Shown: positions 44,595 to 54,705, counted from the first letter of the stretch. The stretch: DNA of 64,000 nt from Peptococcaceae bacterium UBA7185 (GCA_002491065.1 DKVF01000051.1:1-64000); one strand, 5' to 3'. Notes: a model not told the origin generated them from the letters alone. Program-made: numbers and translations.

Positions 44595-44692
44595 AAAATA
44601 TTTTTGGCGATAACAAATGTTTTTATGATACTTGGGTTATGTAAATTAAAGTCAAAGTAAAAATTAAAGCATTTGATGGAAGTGAGTGTAAT

Positions 44693-45706
44693 ATGGCTGG
44701 ATGGGATTTGAAAAAGGGTGAGTTGCAGTTAGTACCGATTCATGATGATCAGTTGTGGGCACGGTTTAATTTTGTATTTTCTGATGCCAGTGCTAAACGG
44801 AACAGCTACAAATTTGGATTGATTAAATCAATACTGGATAATTTATTGAACTGTACGATTGAGGATGACAAATTTGTGTTGTTTTATCATGATATTTTTG
44901 CAAAGTTTACTGAAAGTTATTGGAATTTAGTGCTGAAATATCATTTGCGGCAGATGCGTCCAGATGGAAAATCCCAATATTCCAAAATAGAACAGATTTT
45001 ACAGCAGGCGCAGATTGATTTTAAGATTCCAGAACAAATTCCTTTTGATTCTCTGAATGCTACATTGCAAGAAACAATCATAGCACAAGTGCAGAGGGAA
45101 TGTAGAAAGTATGTGATAGGCGCTTTGTACAGTGACTTAGAAGGGATTGTGTACGGCTTCGATAAAAAGGAAAAATATCTTGTACTACATCCTACGGCGT
45201 ATCAATTTTTGATGAAATATAAAATGGAATTGGAACGGTTAAATTATTATGCTTGGGCCAAATTTTTAGAAACTGTAAATGATGATTCTCTGCTGGTTCG
45301 TCTGTTGAATAAACTGGAGCTCGCCTCGCCGCAGCGCAAAAACTTGGACATTTATCGTCAGGTACTTTATCAGGAATTTGGGGCGCATTACTGCTTCTAT
45401 TGCGGAAAGAAACTTACTGGGATTTCCCATGTAGATCATTTTATTCCATGGTCCTTTGTAAAAGAAGACAAGCTCTGGAATTTTGTGCTGAGCTGTCCTT
45501 CCTGCAATAATGGAAAAAGTAACAAACTTCCTGCACAGGCGTTTGTAGAGGTGATGGAAGAACGCAACAGTCATGTTGTTTTACGCAGTGATTTCTCGCG
45601 AAACCAGTTTGCAAGCTATCGGCAAGGGTTAATCTCTCATTTATGGCAATATGCCCATAATGCAGGATTTCAGGTATATAAAACAGATTTGGACTTAAGA
45701 ACATAA
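44693..45706 (+). CDS. HNH endonuclease with unknown N-terminal region
   Basis: This 337-aa protein has an HNH nuclease domain at residues 234-280. Two zinc pairs (C234/C237 in CFYCGKKL, C268/C271 in CPSC) flank the HVDH motif (246-249), and the NNGKSNK segment follows, so the metal and catalytic residues look complete. Residues 1-225 are helical, without a family I recognise. The gene is AT-rich with only a weak ribosome site (GGAAGTGAG). Orphan nucleases of this build are often found in defence or mobile regions, and the DNA just downstream is full of gene remnants. Target unknown. Confidence 0.85.
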   Translation: MAGWDLKKGELQLVPIHDDQLWARFNFVFSDASAKRNSYKFGLIKSILDNLLNCTIEDDKFVLFYHDIFAKFTESYWNLVLKYHLRQMRPDGKSQYSKIEQILQQAQIDFKIPEQIPFDSLNATLQETIIAQVQRECRKYVIGALYSDLEGIVYGFDKKEKYLVLHPTAYQFLMKYKMELERLNYYAWAKFLETVNDDSLLVRLLNKLELASPQRKNLDIYRQVLYQEFGAHYCFYCGKKLTGISHVDHFIPWSFVKEDKLWNFVLSCPSCNNGKSNKLPAQAFVEVMEERNSHVVLRSDFSRNQFASYRQGLISHLWQYAHNAGFQVYKTDLDLRT

Positions 45707-45828
45707 GGATAAAAAATTCGCAGATATTTCAAATAGTTTGGGATTCCAGCAGGGTATTATCAATCATTTTTCGCAGACATACTTTTATAAAAACAAACAT
45801 GGATGGCTTAGCATCTCTACCCAAGAGA

Positions 45829-45883
45829 AAAAAGCACGAGAGATGGTCTCTAAAAGATAGAGGCGCGTCTTTCGTGCTTTTCC
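45829..45883 (+). terminator. Terminator after the HNH gene
   Basis: AAAAGCACGA (45830-45839) pairs with TCGTGCTTTT (45872-45881), with a GAGA/TCTC hairpin nested in the loop. The 120 bases before it contain no gene. Confidence 0.65.
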
Positions 45884-45904
45884 TTATGGTGAGGAAGGCC
45901 AGTT

Positions 45905-46240
45905 TTATGCTTTCAATTCATCAATTTCAGCCAGCCATAAGGCCGATATTACGTCGCTGGGCATACGTCAGTCGCCGCGGGGCGACAGTGCTACAGAAGC
46001 AACCTTGGGGCCGTCGGGCAGACAGGAACGCTTGAACTGCTGATTGAAGGAACGACGGAAAAAGATACGCATCCAGTGCCGGGTCGTCTCATTGTCATAT
46101 TGGCCAGCAAAGGCATGTTGTGCCAGATAGTAAATCTTTTTTCGGTGAAAAAGCCCAGCGCACAGCATAGTACAGGAAAAAGTCATGGAACTTATAGGGG
46201 ACCACCAGATCTTCCGTTTTTTGTGCAATTTCACCGTTTT
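45905..46240 (-). pseudogene. Decayed duplicate of the 3' end of nadE
   Basis: These 336 bases align end to end with 47943-48277, the last 335 bases of the intact nadE, in the same orientation. I count about 37 differences by eye, near 89% identity. The copy has a one-base insertion at about 46136 that shifts the frame, and a TGG-to-TGA stop change near its end, so it cannot be expressed as a proper NadE tail. It keeps the stop codon position. Similarity ends sharply at 46240. Confidence 0.92.
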
Positions 46241-46297
46241 CTAATGTAAAAACCGTTACGATTCCAGCAGAGAAAATAGAGAGAAGGGGAAAATAGT

Positions 46298-46617
46298 ATG
46301 CAGAAACTATCAATTTTTGTCTTAAAAACGTACACTGCTGGCTGACTTTAATGTTGCAAGGCTGGGTGTGTTAGCCTACAAAAATCTGTCCGCGGTTTTA
46401 GCGGTGGATATTGTTCTGTCGCTTATTGTCTTTTGCGATTTTGGTTCAATGTTTTTTAAGATGAGTGTGAAATATATAAATTGCATTAAAGGCTATCAGG
46501 AACTATGGAGACCGGTTTGGGCTGTGCTTTGGCGTTGGCTGACGTACTGTTCTGGATCATGTTTTCCCGTTACGAATTAGAGAAACCGGAAGGGCAGATC
46601 CAGGAGATTATATAAAA
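46298..46617 (+). pseudogene. Degenerate membrane-protein remnant
   Basis: An ATG with AAGGGG upstream opens a 15-codon frame, then hydrophobic stretches continue in other frames (VLAVDIVLSLIVFC in one, GLGCALALADVLFWIMFSRYELEKP in another, ending at TAA 46617). The last part resembles the final helix and tail of a sugar:cation symporter of the MFS. Frames are broken, so it is read as a decayed gene; the family is a guess. Confidence 0.35.
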
Positions 46618-46668
46618 AAGCAGGAATGAGGCTGCTTCTACATCCTCATTCCTGCTTTTTGTTTTTTG
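46613..46668. terminator. Bidirectional terminator
   Basis: A 17-bp perfect stem (46615-46631 with 46644-46660) with A- and T-rich ends separates the plus-strand remnant from the minus-strand SDR gene and can serve both. Confidence 0.85.
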
Positions 46669-46736
46669 CAGAATCAGGTATTCCTGTATACCGAAGACAG
46701 TGTAAAAAATACCATCAGCATGCGAAAATGATGTGG

Positions 46737-47540
46737 TTACCAGGTGCGAGAGTTCATCTGTTTAAATTGAGCCACAGTAGGTGCATGGGAGTTCATACCA
46801 CCATCTACATTGATAATCTGACCGGTGACATAAGCGCTTTCGTCAGAGCCGAAGAATACGCACATATGGCCGATATCTTCTGGACAACCGTAGCGGTTTA
46901 CCATGATATTGCTCAGGAAAATGTCTTTCAGCACCTGTGGAACTTTAGCTTCGTTGTCTGGTGTTACAATCAGACCAGGACGCACACAATTGCAACGAAT
47001 GTTATCTTTGCCGTACTGCAGTGCAGTGTACTGGGTCAGCATGTCCACGCCAGCCTTGGCGCAGGCATAAGCGGTAGAACCGAGATCTCCGGCGCAGGCA
47101 GCCATGGATCCAATATTGATGATGGAACCGCCGTTTTCATTTTTCTGCATATAAGGCAGTACGCATTTAATGGCATAGAAGGTACCGCGCATATCGCTCT
47201 GGAAAATGTCGTCCCACATTTCCAGGGTCAGTTCATCCACACGGCCGTCTTTTAGGGAAACATTAGCGGCATTGTTAACCAGGATATCAATTTTACCGTA
47301 TTTTTCAACAGTGTCAGCAATCAGTGTTTCGATGCTGGACGGATCCGTGATGTCCATAAAATGATAGGAGGCTTGGCCACCTTCCTGGGTGATCATGTCT
47401 ACCACAGCCTGACCTTTTTCTTTTCTGCGGCCGCAAATAATAACTTTGGCACCTTCTGCAGCATACAGACGGGCGATTCCAATGCCAATCCCGCTGGTAG
47501 AGCCGGTAACAATGGCAACTTTGTCTTTTAATCTGTTCAT
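46737..47540 (-). CDS. Short-chain dehydrogenase/reductase
   Basis: This 267-aa NAD(P)-dependent oxidoreductase has a Rossmann fold with TGSTSGIG (12-19), LVNNAA (87-92) and the catalytic triad S145, Y158, K162 (IGSMAA, YACAK). The arginines after the second strand (CGRRKEK) hint at NADPH preference. It resembles the glucose or hydroxysteroid dehydrogenase-like branch, but the substrate cannot be assigned. TAGGAGGA precedes the ATG. It lies between the two copies of the nadE 3' end, in otherwise decayed DNA. Confidence 0.93.
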   Translation of the reverse strand: MNRLKDKVAIVTGSTSGIGIGIARLYAAEGAKVIICGRRKEKGQAVVDMITQEGGQASYHFMDITDPSSIETLIADTVEKYGKIDILVNNAANVSLKDGRVDELTLEMWDDIFQSDMRGTFYAIKCVLPYMQKNENGGSIINIGSMAACAGDLGSTAYACAKAGVDMLTQYTALQYGKDNIRCNCVRPGLIVTPDNEAKVPQVLKDIFLSNIMVNRYGCPEDIGHMCVFFGSDESAYVTGQIINVDGGMNSHAPTVAQFKQMNSRTW

Positions 47541-47802
47541 AAGTAATTCCTCCTATACTTTGAATTTTTAGTATTAATTTAACTATATATCATACAAAAG
47601 AAGAATTCAATAGGTGATCATGATAAAATTATTAGATTACAGAATAGGGTCAGAAAAATATTTTTGGTACAATTATGATGCACGCTGCTCATGCTGTTTT
47701 ATCGGTTTTTCGATAGTTGCGGATGAAAGAAAGACTACAAACAGCAGGATACCCTAACTCCACAGGTTTTTGCTTTGACCGTCTTAGGCTTGCGTGATAT
47801 CA

Positions 47803-47889
47803 TTAGATGATTCTCATTTAACAAAAGGAGAACTGGCAGTAAAATATTATCTCATTAACAATTATGAAAAATACTCAATAACTGAATAA
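47803..47889 (+). pseudogene. Fragment resembling an RpiR regulator N-terminus
   Basis: A 28-codon stretch reads LDDSHLTKGELAVKYYLINN followed by YEKYSITE and a stop. This matches the pattern of the first helices of RpiR/MurR regulators (LTxxExxIAxYIL). There is no start codon or ribosome site and it stops abruptly. The rest of 47541-47802 contains no gene I can support. Confidence 0.25.
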
Positions 47890-47935
47890 AAGCAGAGATG
47901 TTTTCCTTATACATTAGGAAAATCTCCGCTTTTTC
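47886..47935 (-). terminator. Terminator of nadE
   Basis: A hairpin of about 16 bp with one bulge (47889-47905 region with 47917-47933) is followed on the minus strand by TTTTATT, just beyond the nadE stop codon. Confidence 0.7.
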
Positions 47936-47942
47936 TATATAT

Positions 47943-49874
47943 TTATGCTTTCAGCGCATCAATTTCAGCCAGCCATAAGGCCGATACTGCGTCGCTGGGC
48001 ATACGCCAGTCGCCGCGGGGCGACAGCGCTACAGAACCAACCTTGGGACCGTCGGGCAGACAGGAACGCTTAAACTGTTGATTGAAGAAACGACGGAAAA
48101 AGGTACGCAGCCAATGAAGGATGGTCTTATTGTCATATTGGTCGGCAAAGGCCTGCTGTGCCAGATAGTAAATTTTTTTCGGTGAAAACGCCCAGCGCAC
48201 AGAGTAGTACAGGAAAAAGTCATGGAGCTCATAGGGTCCTACTAGGTCTTCCGTTTTCTGTGCGATTTCACCGTTTTGCGCAGGCAACAACTCAGGACTG
48301 ACCGGCGTATCTAAAATATCCAGAAGCGTTGCTCTTAGCTCCGGCTGTCCGGTGCTGTCCGCTACATAGCGCACAATATGACGCACCAGTGTTTTGGGAA
48401 TGGAGCTGTTGACACCATACATGGACATATGATCGCCGTTGTAGGTGGCCCAGCCCAACGCCAGCTCAGACAAATCGCCGGTGCCCACTACCATACCGCC
48501 GGTCTGATTGGCAATGTCCATCAATACCTGGGTGCGTTCCCGCGCTTGTCCATTTTCAAAGGTGACGCTGTGGTCGGAAAAATCATGTCCGATGTCGGCA
48601 AAGTGGGCCTTTACTGTATTGCCGATATCCACAGTGCGGAAGGTTACGCCCAATTCCTGACACAACTTTTCCGCATTGGAGCGGGTGCGATTGGTGGTGC
48701 CGAAGCAAGGCATAGTGACAGCAATGATATCTGTGCGGGGACGTTCCAGCAAATCCATAGCGCGGACGGCGACCAGCAGTGCCAGGGTGGAGTCCAGTCC
48801 GCCGGAAATGCCGATTACCGCTGTTTTAGACCAGGAGTGCACCAGTCGCTTTTTTAAGCCCTGCGCCTGAATGGAGAGAATCAATTCACAGCGTTCAGCG
48901 CGATGCGCCTGATTGTCAGGCACAAAGGGCAATGGCGCAATGGTGCGGCTGAGAGTGCCAACAGGCATTTCCTGGGCAAAGTCAGAGTGCAGATATCCTT
49001 CCTGCTGTATAGGAAAGGTGTTCAATTTGCGCCGTTCCTGGCTCATTTTCTCCACATCAATTTCTGTGGTGATCAGTCCGCCGGTGAACAGCTGACTCTC
49101 TGCCAGGATAACGCCGTTTTCTGCGATGAGATTATGACCGGAGAATACTACATCCGTGGTGGATTCTCCATAGCCGGCGTTGGCATAGACATACCCGGAC
49201 AACAGGCGGGCCGATTGGCCGCTGACCAATTGCCGACGATATTCGGCTTTCCCGATGACCTCATTGCTGGCCGACAGATTGACAATGATGGTGGCGCCTG
49301 CCATGGCGTGCTGCGTGGACGGCGGCAAAGGAGACCAGAGGTCTTCACAGATTTCTACAGCGAAGGTGAAATCCTGCTGATTGAGACAGTGAAACAACAG
49401 ACGGGTGCCAAAGGGCACCGCATCCTCCAAACCAATGGCCTGGAGCGCGTCGGTATAGAGATACGTTTTATCCACAGCAGTTTGGAAGTGACGATGTTCA
49501 TAAAATTCGCCGTAAGTGGGCAGCGACGTCTTGGGCACGATGCCCAGCACATCGCCTTGCTGGATGATAACTGCACAGTTGAAGAGCTTGCCCTCATGCA
49601 CCAAAGGCGCACCAATGACGGCTACCGATTGGAGCTGGCGGCTTGCCTCGATTAACGTTTTTATGCCGTGCAGACAGCCATCCAGCAATACTGGCTGCAA
49701 AAATAAATCACCGCAGGTATATCCGGTGAGTACCAGCTCGGGGAATGCCACCAGCTGGCAGTTCTGTGCTTCCGCTTTCCGCCAGAGCTGCAGCACAGCT
49801 TCTGTATTGTATGCGCAATCTGCCACTTTAATTTCCGGTGTGGCCGCTGCAACCTTTACAAATCCGTATTCCAT
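47943..49874 (-). CDS. nadE: Glutamine-dependent NAD+ synthase NadE
   Basis: This 643-aa two-domain enzyme makes NAD from nicotinate adenine dinucleotide, ATP and glutamine. The N-terminal nitrilase-type glutaminase (1-290) has its Glu-Lys-Cys triad in FPELVLTGY, a [12 protein letters not shown] loop and VEICEDLW. The C-terminal synthase (about 320-640) has the pyrophosphatase loop ISGGLDSTL and [12 protein letters not shown]. The sequence is intact to [19 protein letters not shown] precedes the ATG. The last 335 bases exist again as a decayed copy 1.7 kb downstream on the same strand. Confidence 0.97.
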   Translation of the reverse strand: MEYGFVKVAAATPEIKVADCAYNTEAVLQLWRKAEAQNCQLVAFPELVLTGYTCGDLFLQPVLLDGCLHGIKTLIEASRQLQSVAVIGAPLVHEGKLFNCAVIIQQGDVLGIVPKTSLPTYGEFYEHRHFQTAVDKTYLYTDALQAIGLEDAVPFGTRLLFHCLNQQDFTFAVEICEDLWSPLPPSTQHAMAGATIIVNLSASNEVIGKAEYRRQLVSGQSARLLSGYVYANAGYGESTTDVVFSGHNLIAENGVILAESQLFTGGLITTEIDVEKMSQERRKLNTFPIQQEGYLHSDFAQEMPVGTLSRTIAPLPFVPDNQAHRAERCELILSIQAQGLKKRLVHSWSKTAVIGISGGLDSTLALLVAVRAMDLLERPRTDIIAVTMPCFGTTNRTRSNAEKLCQELGVTFRTVDIGNTVKAHFADIGHDFSDHSVTFENGQARERTQVLMDIANQTGGMVVGTGDLSELALGWATYNGDHMSMYGVNSSIPKTLVRHIVRYVADSTGQPELRATLLDILDTPVSPELLPAQNGEIAQKTEDLVGPYELHDFFLYYSVRWAFSPKKIYYLAQQAFADQYDNKTILHWLRTFFRRFFNQQFKRSCLPDGPKVGSVALSPRGDWRMPSDAVSALWLAEIDALKA

Positions 49875-50059
49875 ATAAAATCCTCCTGAAAAACATAAAT
49901 ATATTGAAAAAGAATAGGAAAAATTCTATTTTTATTTTACCGAAAATACCAGCAAGAAACAAGAAGGGCAGGGAAAAAATATAATATTTTCTTGCAGAGC
50001 AGGAAGAAGGCTGTATAATGAAACTATATAAAAACAAAAACGCAGGAGGAATGAGAAGT

Positions 50060-50560
50060 ATGTTTTATGATATCACCTTTGCAACACCAGTGGGACTTCT
50101 TCGCGTGGCAGAGTGCCAGGGCGCTATTGTGCAGATTCAATTTGTTCAGGAGAATGCAGAAGCCCTTGCAAATGCGCTACATCAGGAAACCCTTTTGCTG
50201 TTGGAGGCGAAAAGACAGCTGACAGAATATTTCGCAGGAGAGAGAAAAGCGTTCTCCCTGCCGTTAAAGGCAGAGGGAACAGCATTTCAGAAACGAGTAT
50301 GGCAACAGCTGGAGCAGATTCCCTATGGGGAAACACGCAGCTACGGAGAGATTGCCAGAGAAATGGGAAATCCCAAGGCAGCGCGGGCAGTAGGCAGCGC
50401 CAATCATTGCAATCCCATTGCCATTGTGGTTCCCTGTCATCGCGTCATTGGCGCGACAGGCAAGCTGGTGGGCTATGCAGGCGGATTGGAGATTAAGCGG
50501 AGCCTGTTGGAGTTGGAACAGCATGGACGTGCAGTTGCCAGTACGGAGAATTTGGCTTAG
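50060..50560 (+). CDS. ogt: Methylated-DNA-protein cysteine methyltransferase
   Basis: This 166-aa suicide repair protein moves the methyl group from O6-methylguanine to its own cysteine. The active site IVVPCHRVIG is at about residue 130, preceded by the DNA-binding helix-turn-helix (YGEIAREMGNPKAARAVGSANHCNP) and followed by VGYAGGLEIKRSLLELE. The ATG at 50060 is preferred, with GGAGGA about 10 bases upstream; two upstream in-frame ATGs are too close to, or before, that site. It is divergent from nadE. Confidence 0.96.
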   Translation: MFYDITFATPVGLLRVAECQGAIVQIQFVQENAEALANALHQETLLLLEAKRQLTEYFAGERKAFSLPLKAEGTAFQKRVWQQLEQIPYGETRSYGEIAREMGNPKAARAVGSANHCNPIAIVVPCHRVIGATGKLVGYAGGLEIKRSLLELEQHGRAVASTENLA

Positions 50561-50573
50561 CCAAAAGGACGCT

Positions 50574-51101
50574 TCACGATGCTTGCTTCTCGTAATGATG
50601 CATCACAATTTTGTAGGCGGTCCAGCCGCTGGCAATCCCCAGGATACAGCCGGCCAATACATCGCTGGGAAAGTGCATATAGAAATAGAGCCGCGAGAAG
50701 GCGATAGCCACTGCCAAGATGAGCGCTGCGGTGCCGGCGCGGTGATGACAAAGCCACAGAGCAGTGGCGGCGGAAAAGGAGGCATAGGTGTGCCCCGATG
50801 GGAAAGAGAAATCCTTTTCCGGCGGAATGAGCAGCGTCATGTCGGGAAAATAGCTATAAGGCCGCATGCGGGCGACGAGAGGCTTCAGTGTGACATTGCC
50901 GATAAGCAGGCAGAAAATAAGCGCCAGCGCCATGGCAACCCCGGCCTTGCGGTATTTGGGCAGGCATAGCAGGATGGCGGTGAGTACAATCCAGCCTATG
51001 CCGCCGTTGCCGAAAGCGGTGATGGCCGCCAGTATGGTATCACCCAATCCGGTGTGGAGTGTGGCGATAAAGTCTAATATTGCAAATTCAAAATCCAGCA
51101 T
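50574..51101 (-). CDS. PAP2-family membrane phosphatase
   Basis: This 175-aa integral membrane protein of the type 2 phosphatidic acid phosphatase family has five to six helices. The three-part active site is complete: KPLVARMRP, PSGHT, and SRLYFYMHFPSD. Relatives dephosphorylate undecaprenyl pyrophosphate or phosphatidylglycerophosphate. The ATG at 51101 follows AAGGAAGG; upstream frame to 51203 is unsupported. It ends 13 bases from the convergent ogt gene. Confidence 0.93.
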   Translation of the reverse strand: MLDFEFAILDFIATLHTGLGDTILAAITAFGNGGIGWIVLTAILLCLPKYRKAGVAMALALIFCLLIGNVTLKPLVARMRPYSYFPDMTLLIPPEKDFSFPSGHTYASFSAATALWLCHHRAGTAALILAVAIAFSRLYFYMHFPSDVLAGCILGIASGWTAYKIVMHHYEKQAS

Positions 51102-51224
51102 AGGAATCCTTCCTTTGAGAAAAAATTTGTTATGGTATGTTTTCCTAAATGAGAGCAAAATGAAACGGAAAACAGGCAAAAGCGGAAAGCCCGCTGTCTG
51201 CATGACACAGAGACAAGCCTTTCC

Positions 51225-53000
51225 TCAGGGCAAATCATTGAGAGTTTGGTTCCACAGACGATAATAGATGCCCTTCTGCCGCAGCAGTTCTTCGTGGCTG
51301 CCTGATTCGGCGATGCCAGTATCATCCAACACGAGAATGCGGTCATAGTTTTTGATGGTGGTCAGGCGATGGGCAATGGTTAGTGTGGTGCGGCCGTGAG
51401 CCAGCTTTTCCAGACTTTGCCCTACGATGATTTCATTTTCATTGTCCAGAGCGCTGGTGGCTTCGTCCAAAATGAGAATGGGCGGATTTTTCAGAAAGAT
51501 GCGGGCAATGGAAATGCGTTGCTTCTGCCCGCCGGAGAGTTTTACGCCCCGTTCTCCCACGTAGGTGTCGTATCCGTCCTTTAAGGCGGTGATAAAGCCA
51601 TGGGCGCCGGCCTGTTTGGCGGCCGCTTCAATTTCCGCCCGGGTGGCGTGAGACTTTCCATAAGCGATATTCTCCGCTACGGTGCCGCTGAAGAGATAGA
51701 CGTCCTGCTGTACGATACCGATGGCGCTGCGCAGGCTGGACAGGGTGACGGTGCGGATATTTTGCCCGTCGATGAGAATCTCCCCTCCAGTCACATCATA
51801 GAAACGGGGGATGAGATTGCACAGCGTAGTCTTTCCGCCGCCGGAAGGGCCCACCAGAGCTAAACGTTCACCGGGATGGATGGTGAGAGACAGATGGCGC
51901 AGTACGCTGTTGTGGTCGTCGGGATATTCGAAGGACACATCCTGAAAGATGATCTGCCCTTGGGTGACCTGCAATGGCAGCGCATTGGGTGCATCGGTGA
52001 TTTCTACTGGTGTGTCCATGATTTCAAAGAACCGCTCGATGCCGGTGATGCCCCGCTGAAATTGCTCGGCAAATTCTACAATGCGGCGGATAGTGGCGAT
52101 GAGGGTGGAGACGTAGAGCACGTAGGCCACCAAATCGCCCGGCGTAATGGCGCCGTAGACCACAAAGAGACCGCCGCCCAGGATGACCACCATGTACATC
52201 AGGCCGTCAAAGAGGCGGGTGGAGGCTTGGAACAGGGCCATAAAATGATAAGTCTTTGTCTTGATGTCTTTGAATTGCTGATTGCCCCGGGCAAATTTTT
52301 CACATTCCTGGGTTTCTGCGCAAAAAGCCTTGATGACCTGTTCTCCCAAAAGGCTGTCTTCAATTTGGGCGTTTAATTCGCCGATTTGTATGCGCTGCTG
52401 TCGAAAGACAGTGCGCAGTTTCAGGTTGAGCACCGTAGAGACGACCATCATCAACGGCACGCAGAGGAACAAGAGGATGGTCAGCGGCACGCTGCAAGTG
52501 CAGAGAATGGCGAAGCTGATAACGATTTTCAGCGCAGCGATGAAAAATTCTTCGGGACAGTGATGGGAAAATTCAGTGACTTCAAAAAGATCGTTGGTGA
52601 TACGCCCCATAATTTGCCCGATTTTGGTATTGGAATAATAGGTATGGCTCAGGCGCTGCAAATGGGTAAAAGCATCGCGGCGCATGTCGGTTTCAATGTA
52701 AACGCCCATGATATGGCCCATATTGGCCATATAGTATTGGGCTGCCGCGTCAATGAGCCGCAGGATGAGATATAACAGCGCCAGCTTCATGATGAGGGCG
52801 ACTGTCAGAGCAGCGGCGTCCTGAATGGCTGTGTTGGTGATGGTGCGCAAAATTAAAGGTAATATTAAATCGCACAGGCAGGTGAGAGCAGCACAAAACA
52901 AATCCAGCGCGATGGTTTTGCGGCGTTTTTTGAGATATGGCCAAAACCGCAGCAGCAATTGTTTGGTGGTTTGGTTGCTTTGGGCAGTTGTCTGTGTCAT
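51225..53000 (-). CDS. ABC exporter, fused permease/ATPase
   Basis: This 591-aa half-transporter has six membrane helices (about 25-300) followed by an ATPase with Walker A GPSGGGKTT, signature KLSGGQKQR, Walker B LILDEATSALD and the switch histidine in TIAHRL. It is of the MsbA/LmrA type and probably works as a homodimer, as no partner is adjacent. Export of lipids or drugs is typical; the substrate is not readable. ATG 53000 follows AAAGGAGC; frame extension to 53099 is unsupported. Confidence 0.94.
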   Translation of the reverse strand: MTQTTAQSNQTTKQLLLRFWPYLKKRRKTIALDLFCAALTCLCDLILPLILRTITNTAIQDAAALTVALIMKLALLYLILRLIDAAAQYYMANMGHIMGVYIETDMRRDAFTHLQRLSHTYYSNTKIGQIMGRITNDLFEVTEFSHHCPEEFFIAALKIVISFAILCTCSVPLTILLFLCVPLMMVVSTVLNLKLRTVFRQQRIQIGELNAQIEDSLLGEQVIKAFCAETQECEKFARGNQQFKDIKTKTYHFMALFQASTRLFDGLMYMVVILGGGLFVVYGAITPGDLVAYVLYVSTLIATIRRIVEFAEQFQRGITGIERFFEIMDTPVEITDAPNALPLQVTQGQIIFQDVSFEYPDDHNSVLRHLSLTIHPGERLALVGPSGGGKTTLCNLIPRFYDVTGGEILIDGQNIRTVTLSSLRSAIGIVQQDVYLFSGTVAENIAYGKSHATRAEIEAAAKQAGAHGFITALKDGYDTYVGERGVKLSGGQKQRISIARIFLKNPPILILDEATSALDNENEIIVGQSLEKLAHGRTTLTIAHRLTTIKNYDRILVLDDTGIAESGSHEELLRQKGIYYRLWNQTLNDLP

Positions 53001-53049
53001 AAAAAGGCTCCTTTCTATAGGTAGTTGAGAGTTTGCGGAGGAAAAGCAA

Positions 53050-53093
53050 AAGAGAGAAACAAGTCCTTCCGATGGGAAATCAGAAGGACTTGT
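53050..53093 (-). terminator. Terminator of guaB
   Basis: ACAAGTCCTTC (53059-53069) pairs perfectly with GAAGGACTTGT (53083-53093). On the minus strand the stem is followed by TTTCTCTCTTTT. Confidence 0.75.
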
Positions 53094-53119
53094 CTGCAAT
53101 TTCTGTGAAAAATAAATGT

Positions 53120-54631
53120 TTACCGCTCGGTTACATTCATGTTGTTATTCTTTACGACAACGTCATGGGAACCGCCTTCCACAATGCTGGTGGCGGAAAC
53201 TAAGGTCAGACGTGCTTTTTCCTGCAATTCAGGGATGGTCAGCGCGCCGCAGTTACACATGGTGGAGCGTACCTTGGCCAAGGTGACGCCTACATTGTCT
53301 TTTAAGCTGCCGGCATAGGGCACATAGGAATCCACGCCTTCTTCAAAGGAAAGCTTCCCAGCGCCGCCCAAATCATAACGCTGCCAGTTGCGCGCACGAT
53401 TGGAGCCTTCGCCCCAATATTCTTTCATGTAGTTGCCATTGATGATAACTTTGTTGGTAGGACTTTCTTCAAAACGGGAGAAGTACCGTCCCAACATGAC
53501 AAAATCTGCGCCCATAGCCAATGCTAAGGTGATGTGATAGTCATGTACGATCCCGCCGTCGGAGCAGATGGGAATATAAATGCCGGTACGTGCAAAGTAT
53601 TCGTCGCGGGCTTTGGCCACTTCGATGACGGAGGTAGCCTGTCCTCGGCCGATACCTTTTGTTTCTCTGGTGATACAGATGGAGCCGCCGCCGATACCCA
53701 CCTTAATAAAGTCTGCGCCGGCTTCGGCTAAGAACAGGAAGCCTTCCCGGTCAACGACATTGCCTGCGCCGATTTTTACGGTATCGCCGTATTTTTCTCG
53801 CACCCACTGAATGGTCCGGCTCTGCCATTCGGAGAAGCCTTCGGAGGAGTCGATGCACAGGACGTCTGCGCCGGCTTCCACCAGAGCAGGGATACGTTCA
53901 GCGTAATCGCGGGTGTTTACCCCGGCGCCTACGATATAGCTCTTGTTGTCATCCAATAATTCCAATGGGTTTTCCTTGCGGGAATCATAGTCTTTGCGGA
54001 ATACGATGTAGAGCAGCCGTTGGTTGGCATCTACTAAAGGCAGAGCATTGAGTTTATTTTCCCAGATGATATCATTTGCTTCTTTTAAGGAAGTATTTTC
54101 ATTGCCGCAAATAAGGCGGTCGAAGGGAGTCATAAAGTCAGATACTTTGGTATCCGGAGACATACGGCTCACCCGATAATCACGGCTGGTCACGATACCC
54201 AATAATTTTCCGTTGCAGGTACCGTCTTCCGTCACAGCCATGGTAGAATGTCCATTTTTTTCTTTCAAAGCCAAAACGTCTGCCAGTGTATCGTCGGGTT
54301 TGATGTTGGAGTCGCTGATGACAAAGCCTGCTTTATAGTTTTTCACTCTGCTGACCATAGCAGCTTCGCTTTCGATGGACTGGGAGCCGTAAATGAACGA
54401 TACGCCGCCTTCTTTGGCTAGCGCGATGGCCATACGGTCGTCGGATACAGATTGCATGATTGCCGATACCATAGGGATGTTCATAGAGATGGCAGGTTCC
54501 TCTCCTTTTTTGAATTTTACCAGGGGTGTTTTCAGAGAAACCCGAGATGGAATGCATTCAGAGGAAGAATAGCCAGGCACCAAGAGGTATTCTCCAAAAG
54601 TATGGGATGGTTCGTCAAAATAGTAAGCCAC
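53120..54631 (-). CDS. guaB: IMP dehydrogenase
   Basis: This 503-aa enzyme oxidises IMP to XMP with NAD, the committed step of GMP synthesis. The barrel starts at [10 protein letters not shown]. Two CBS domains are inserted (about 100-215). The catalytic cysteine lies in [12 protein letters not shown], followed by [13 protein letters not shown] and [12 protein letters not shown]. The flap contains [17 protein letters not shown], which is longer and different from the usual E. coli/Bacillus form, placing it in a divergent branch common in gut anaerobes. GTG start with AAAGGAG 9 bases upstream. Monocistronic. Confidence 0.95.
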   Translation of the reverse strand: MAYYFDEPSHTFGEYLLVPGYSSSECIPSRVSLKTPLVKFKKGEEPAISMNIPMVSAIMQSVSDDRMAIALAKEGGVSFIYGSQSIESEAAMVSRVKNYKAGFVISDSNIKPDDTLADVLALKEKNGHSTMAVTEDGTCNGKLLGIVTSRDYRVSRMSPDTKVSDFMTPFDRLICGNENTSLKEANDIIWENKLNALPLVDANQRLLYIVFRKDYDSRKENPLELLDDNKSYIVGAGVNTRDYAERIPALVEAGADVLCIDSSEGFSEWQSRTIQWVREKYGDTVKIGAGNVVDREGFLFLAEAGADFIKVGIGGGSICITRETKGIGRGQATSVIEVAKARDEYFARTGIYIPICSDGGIVHDYHITLALAMGADFVMLGRYFSRFEESPTNKVIINGNYMKEYWGEGSNRARNWQRYDLGGAGKLSFEEGVDSYVPYAGSLKDNVGVTLAKVRSTMCNCGALTIPELQEKARLTLVSATSIVEGGSHDVVVKNNNMNVTER

Positions 54632-54676
54632 GTTGAAATCTCCTTTTCTGTTTATTTTTCGATTTGTAATTAATAT

Positions 54677-54705
54677 ATTATATCGCTAAATATTTTACTA
54701 TGCAA
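54677..54705 (-). promoter_or_regulatory. Promoter of guaB
   Basis: On the minus strand TTGCAT (54700-54705) and TATAAT (54677-54682) have a 17-base spacer, 46 bases before the GTG start. Confidence 0.7.

Noticed and set aside
46626..47255. Plus-strand frame of 209 codons
   Set aside because: It is the complement of the clear SDR gene and begins inside a terminator; no family features.
48378..49655. Long plus-strand frames across nadE
   Set aside because: They are antisense shadows of a complete, motif-rich nadE reading frame.
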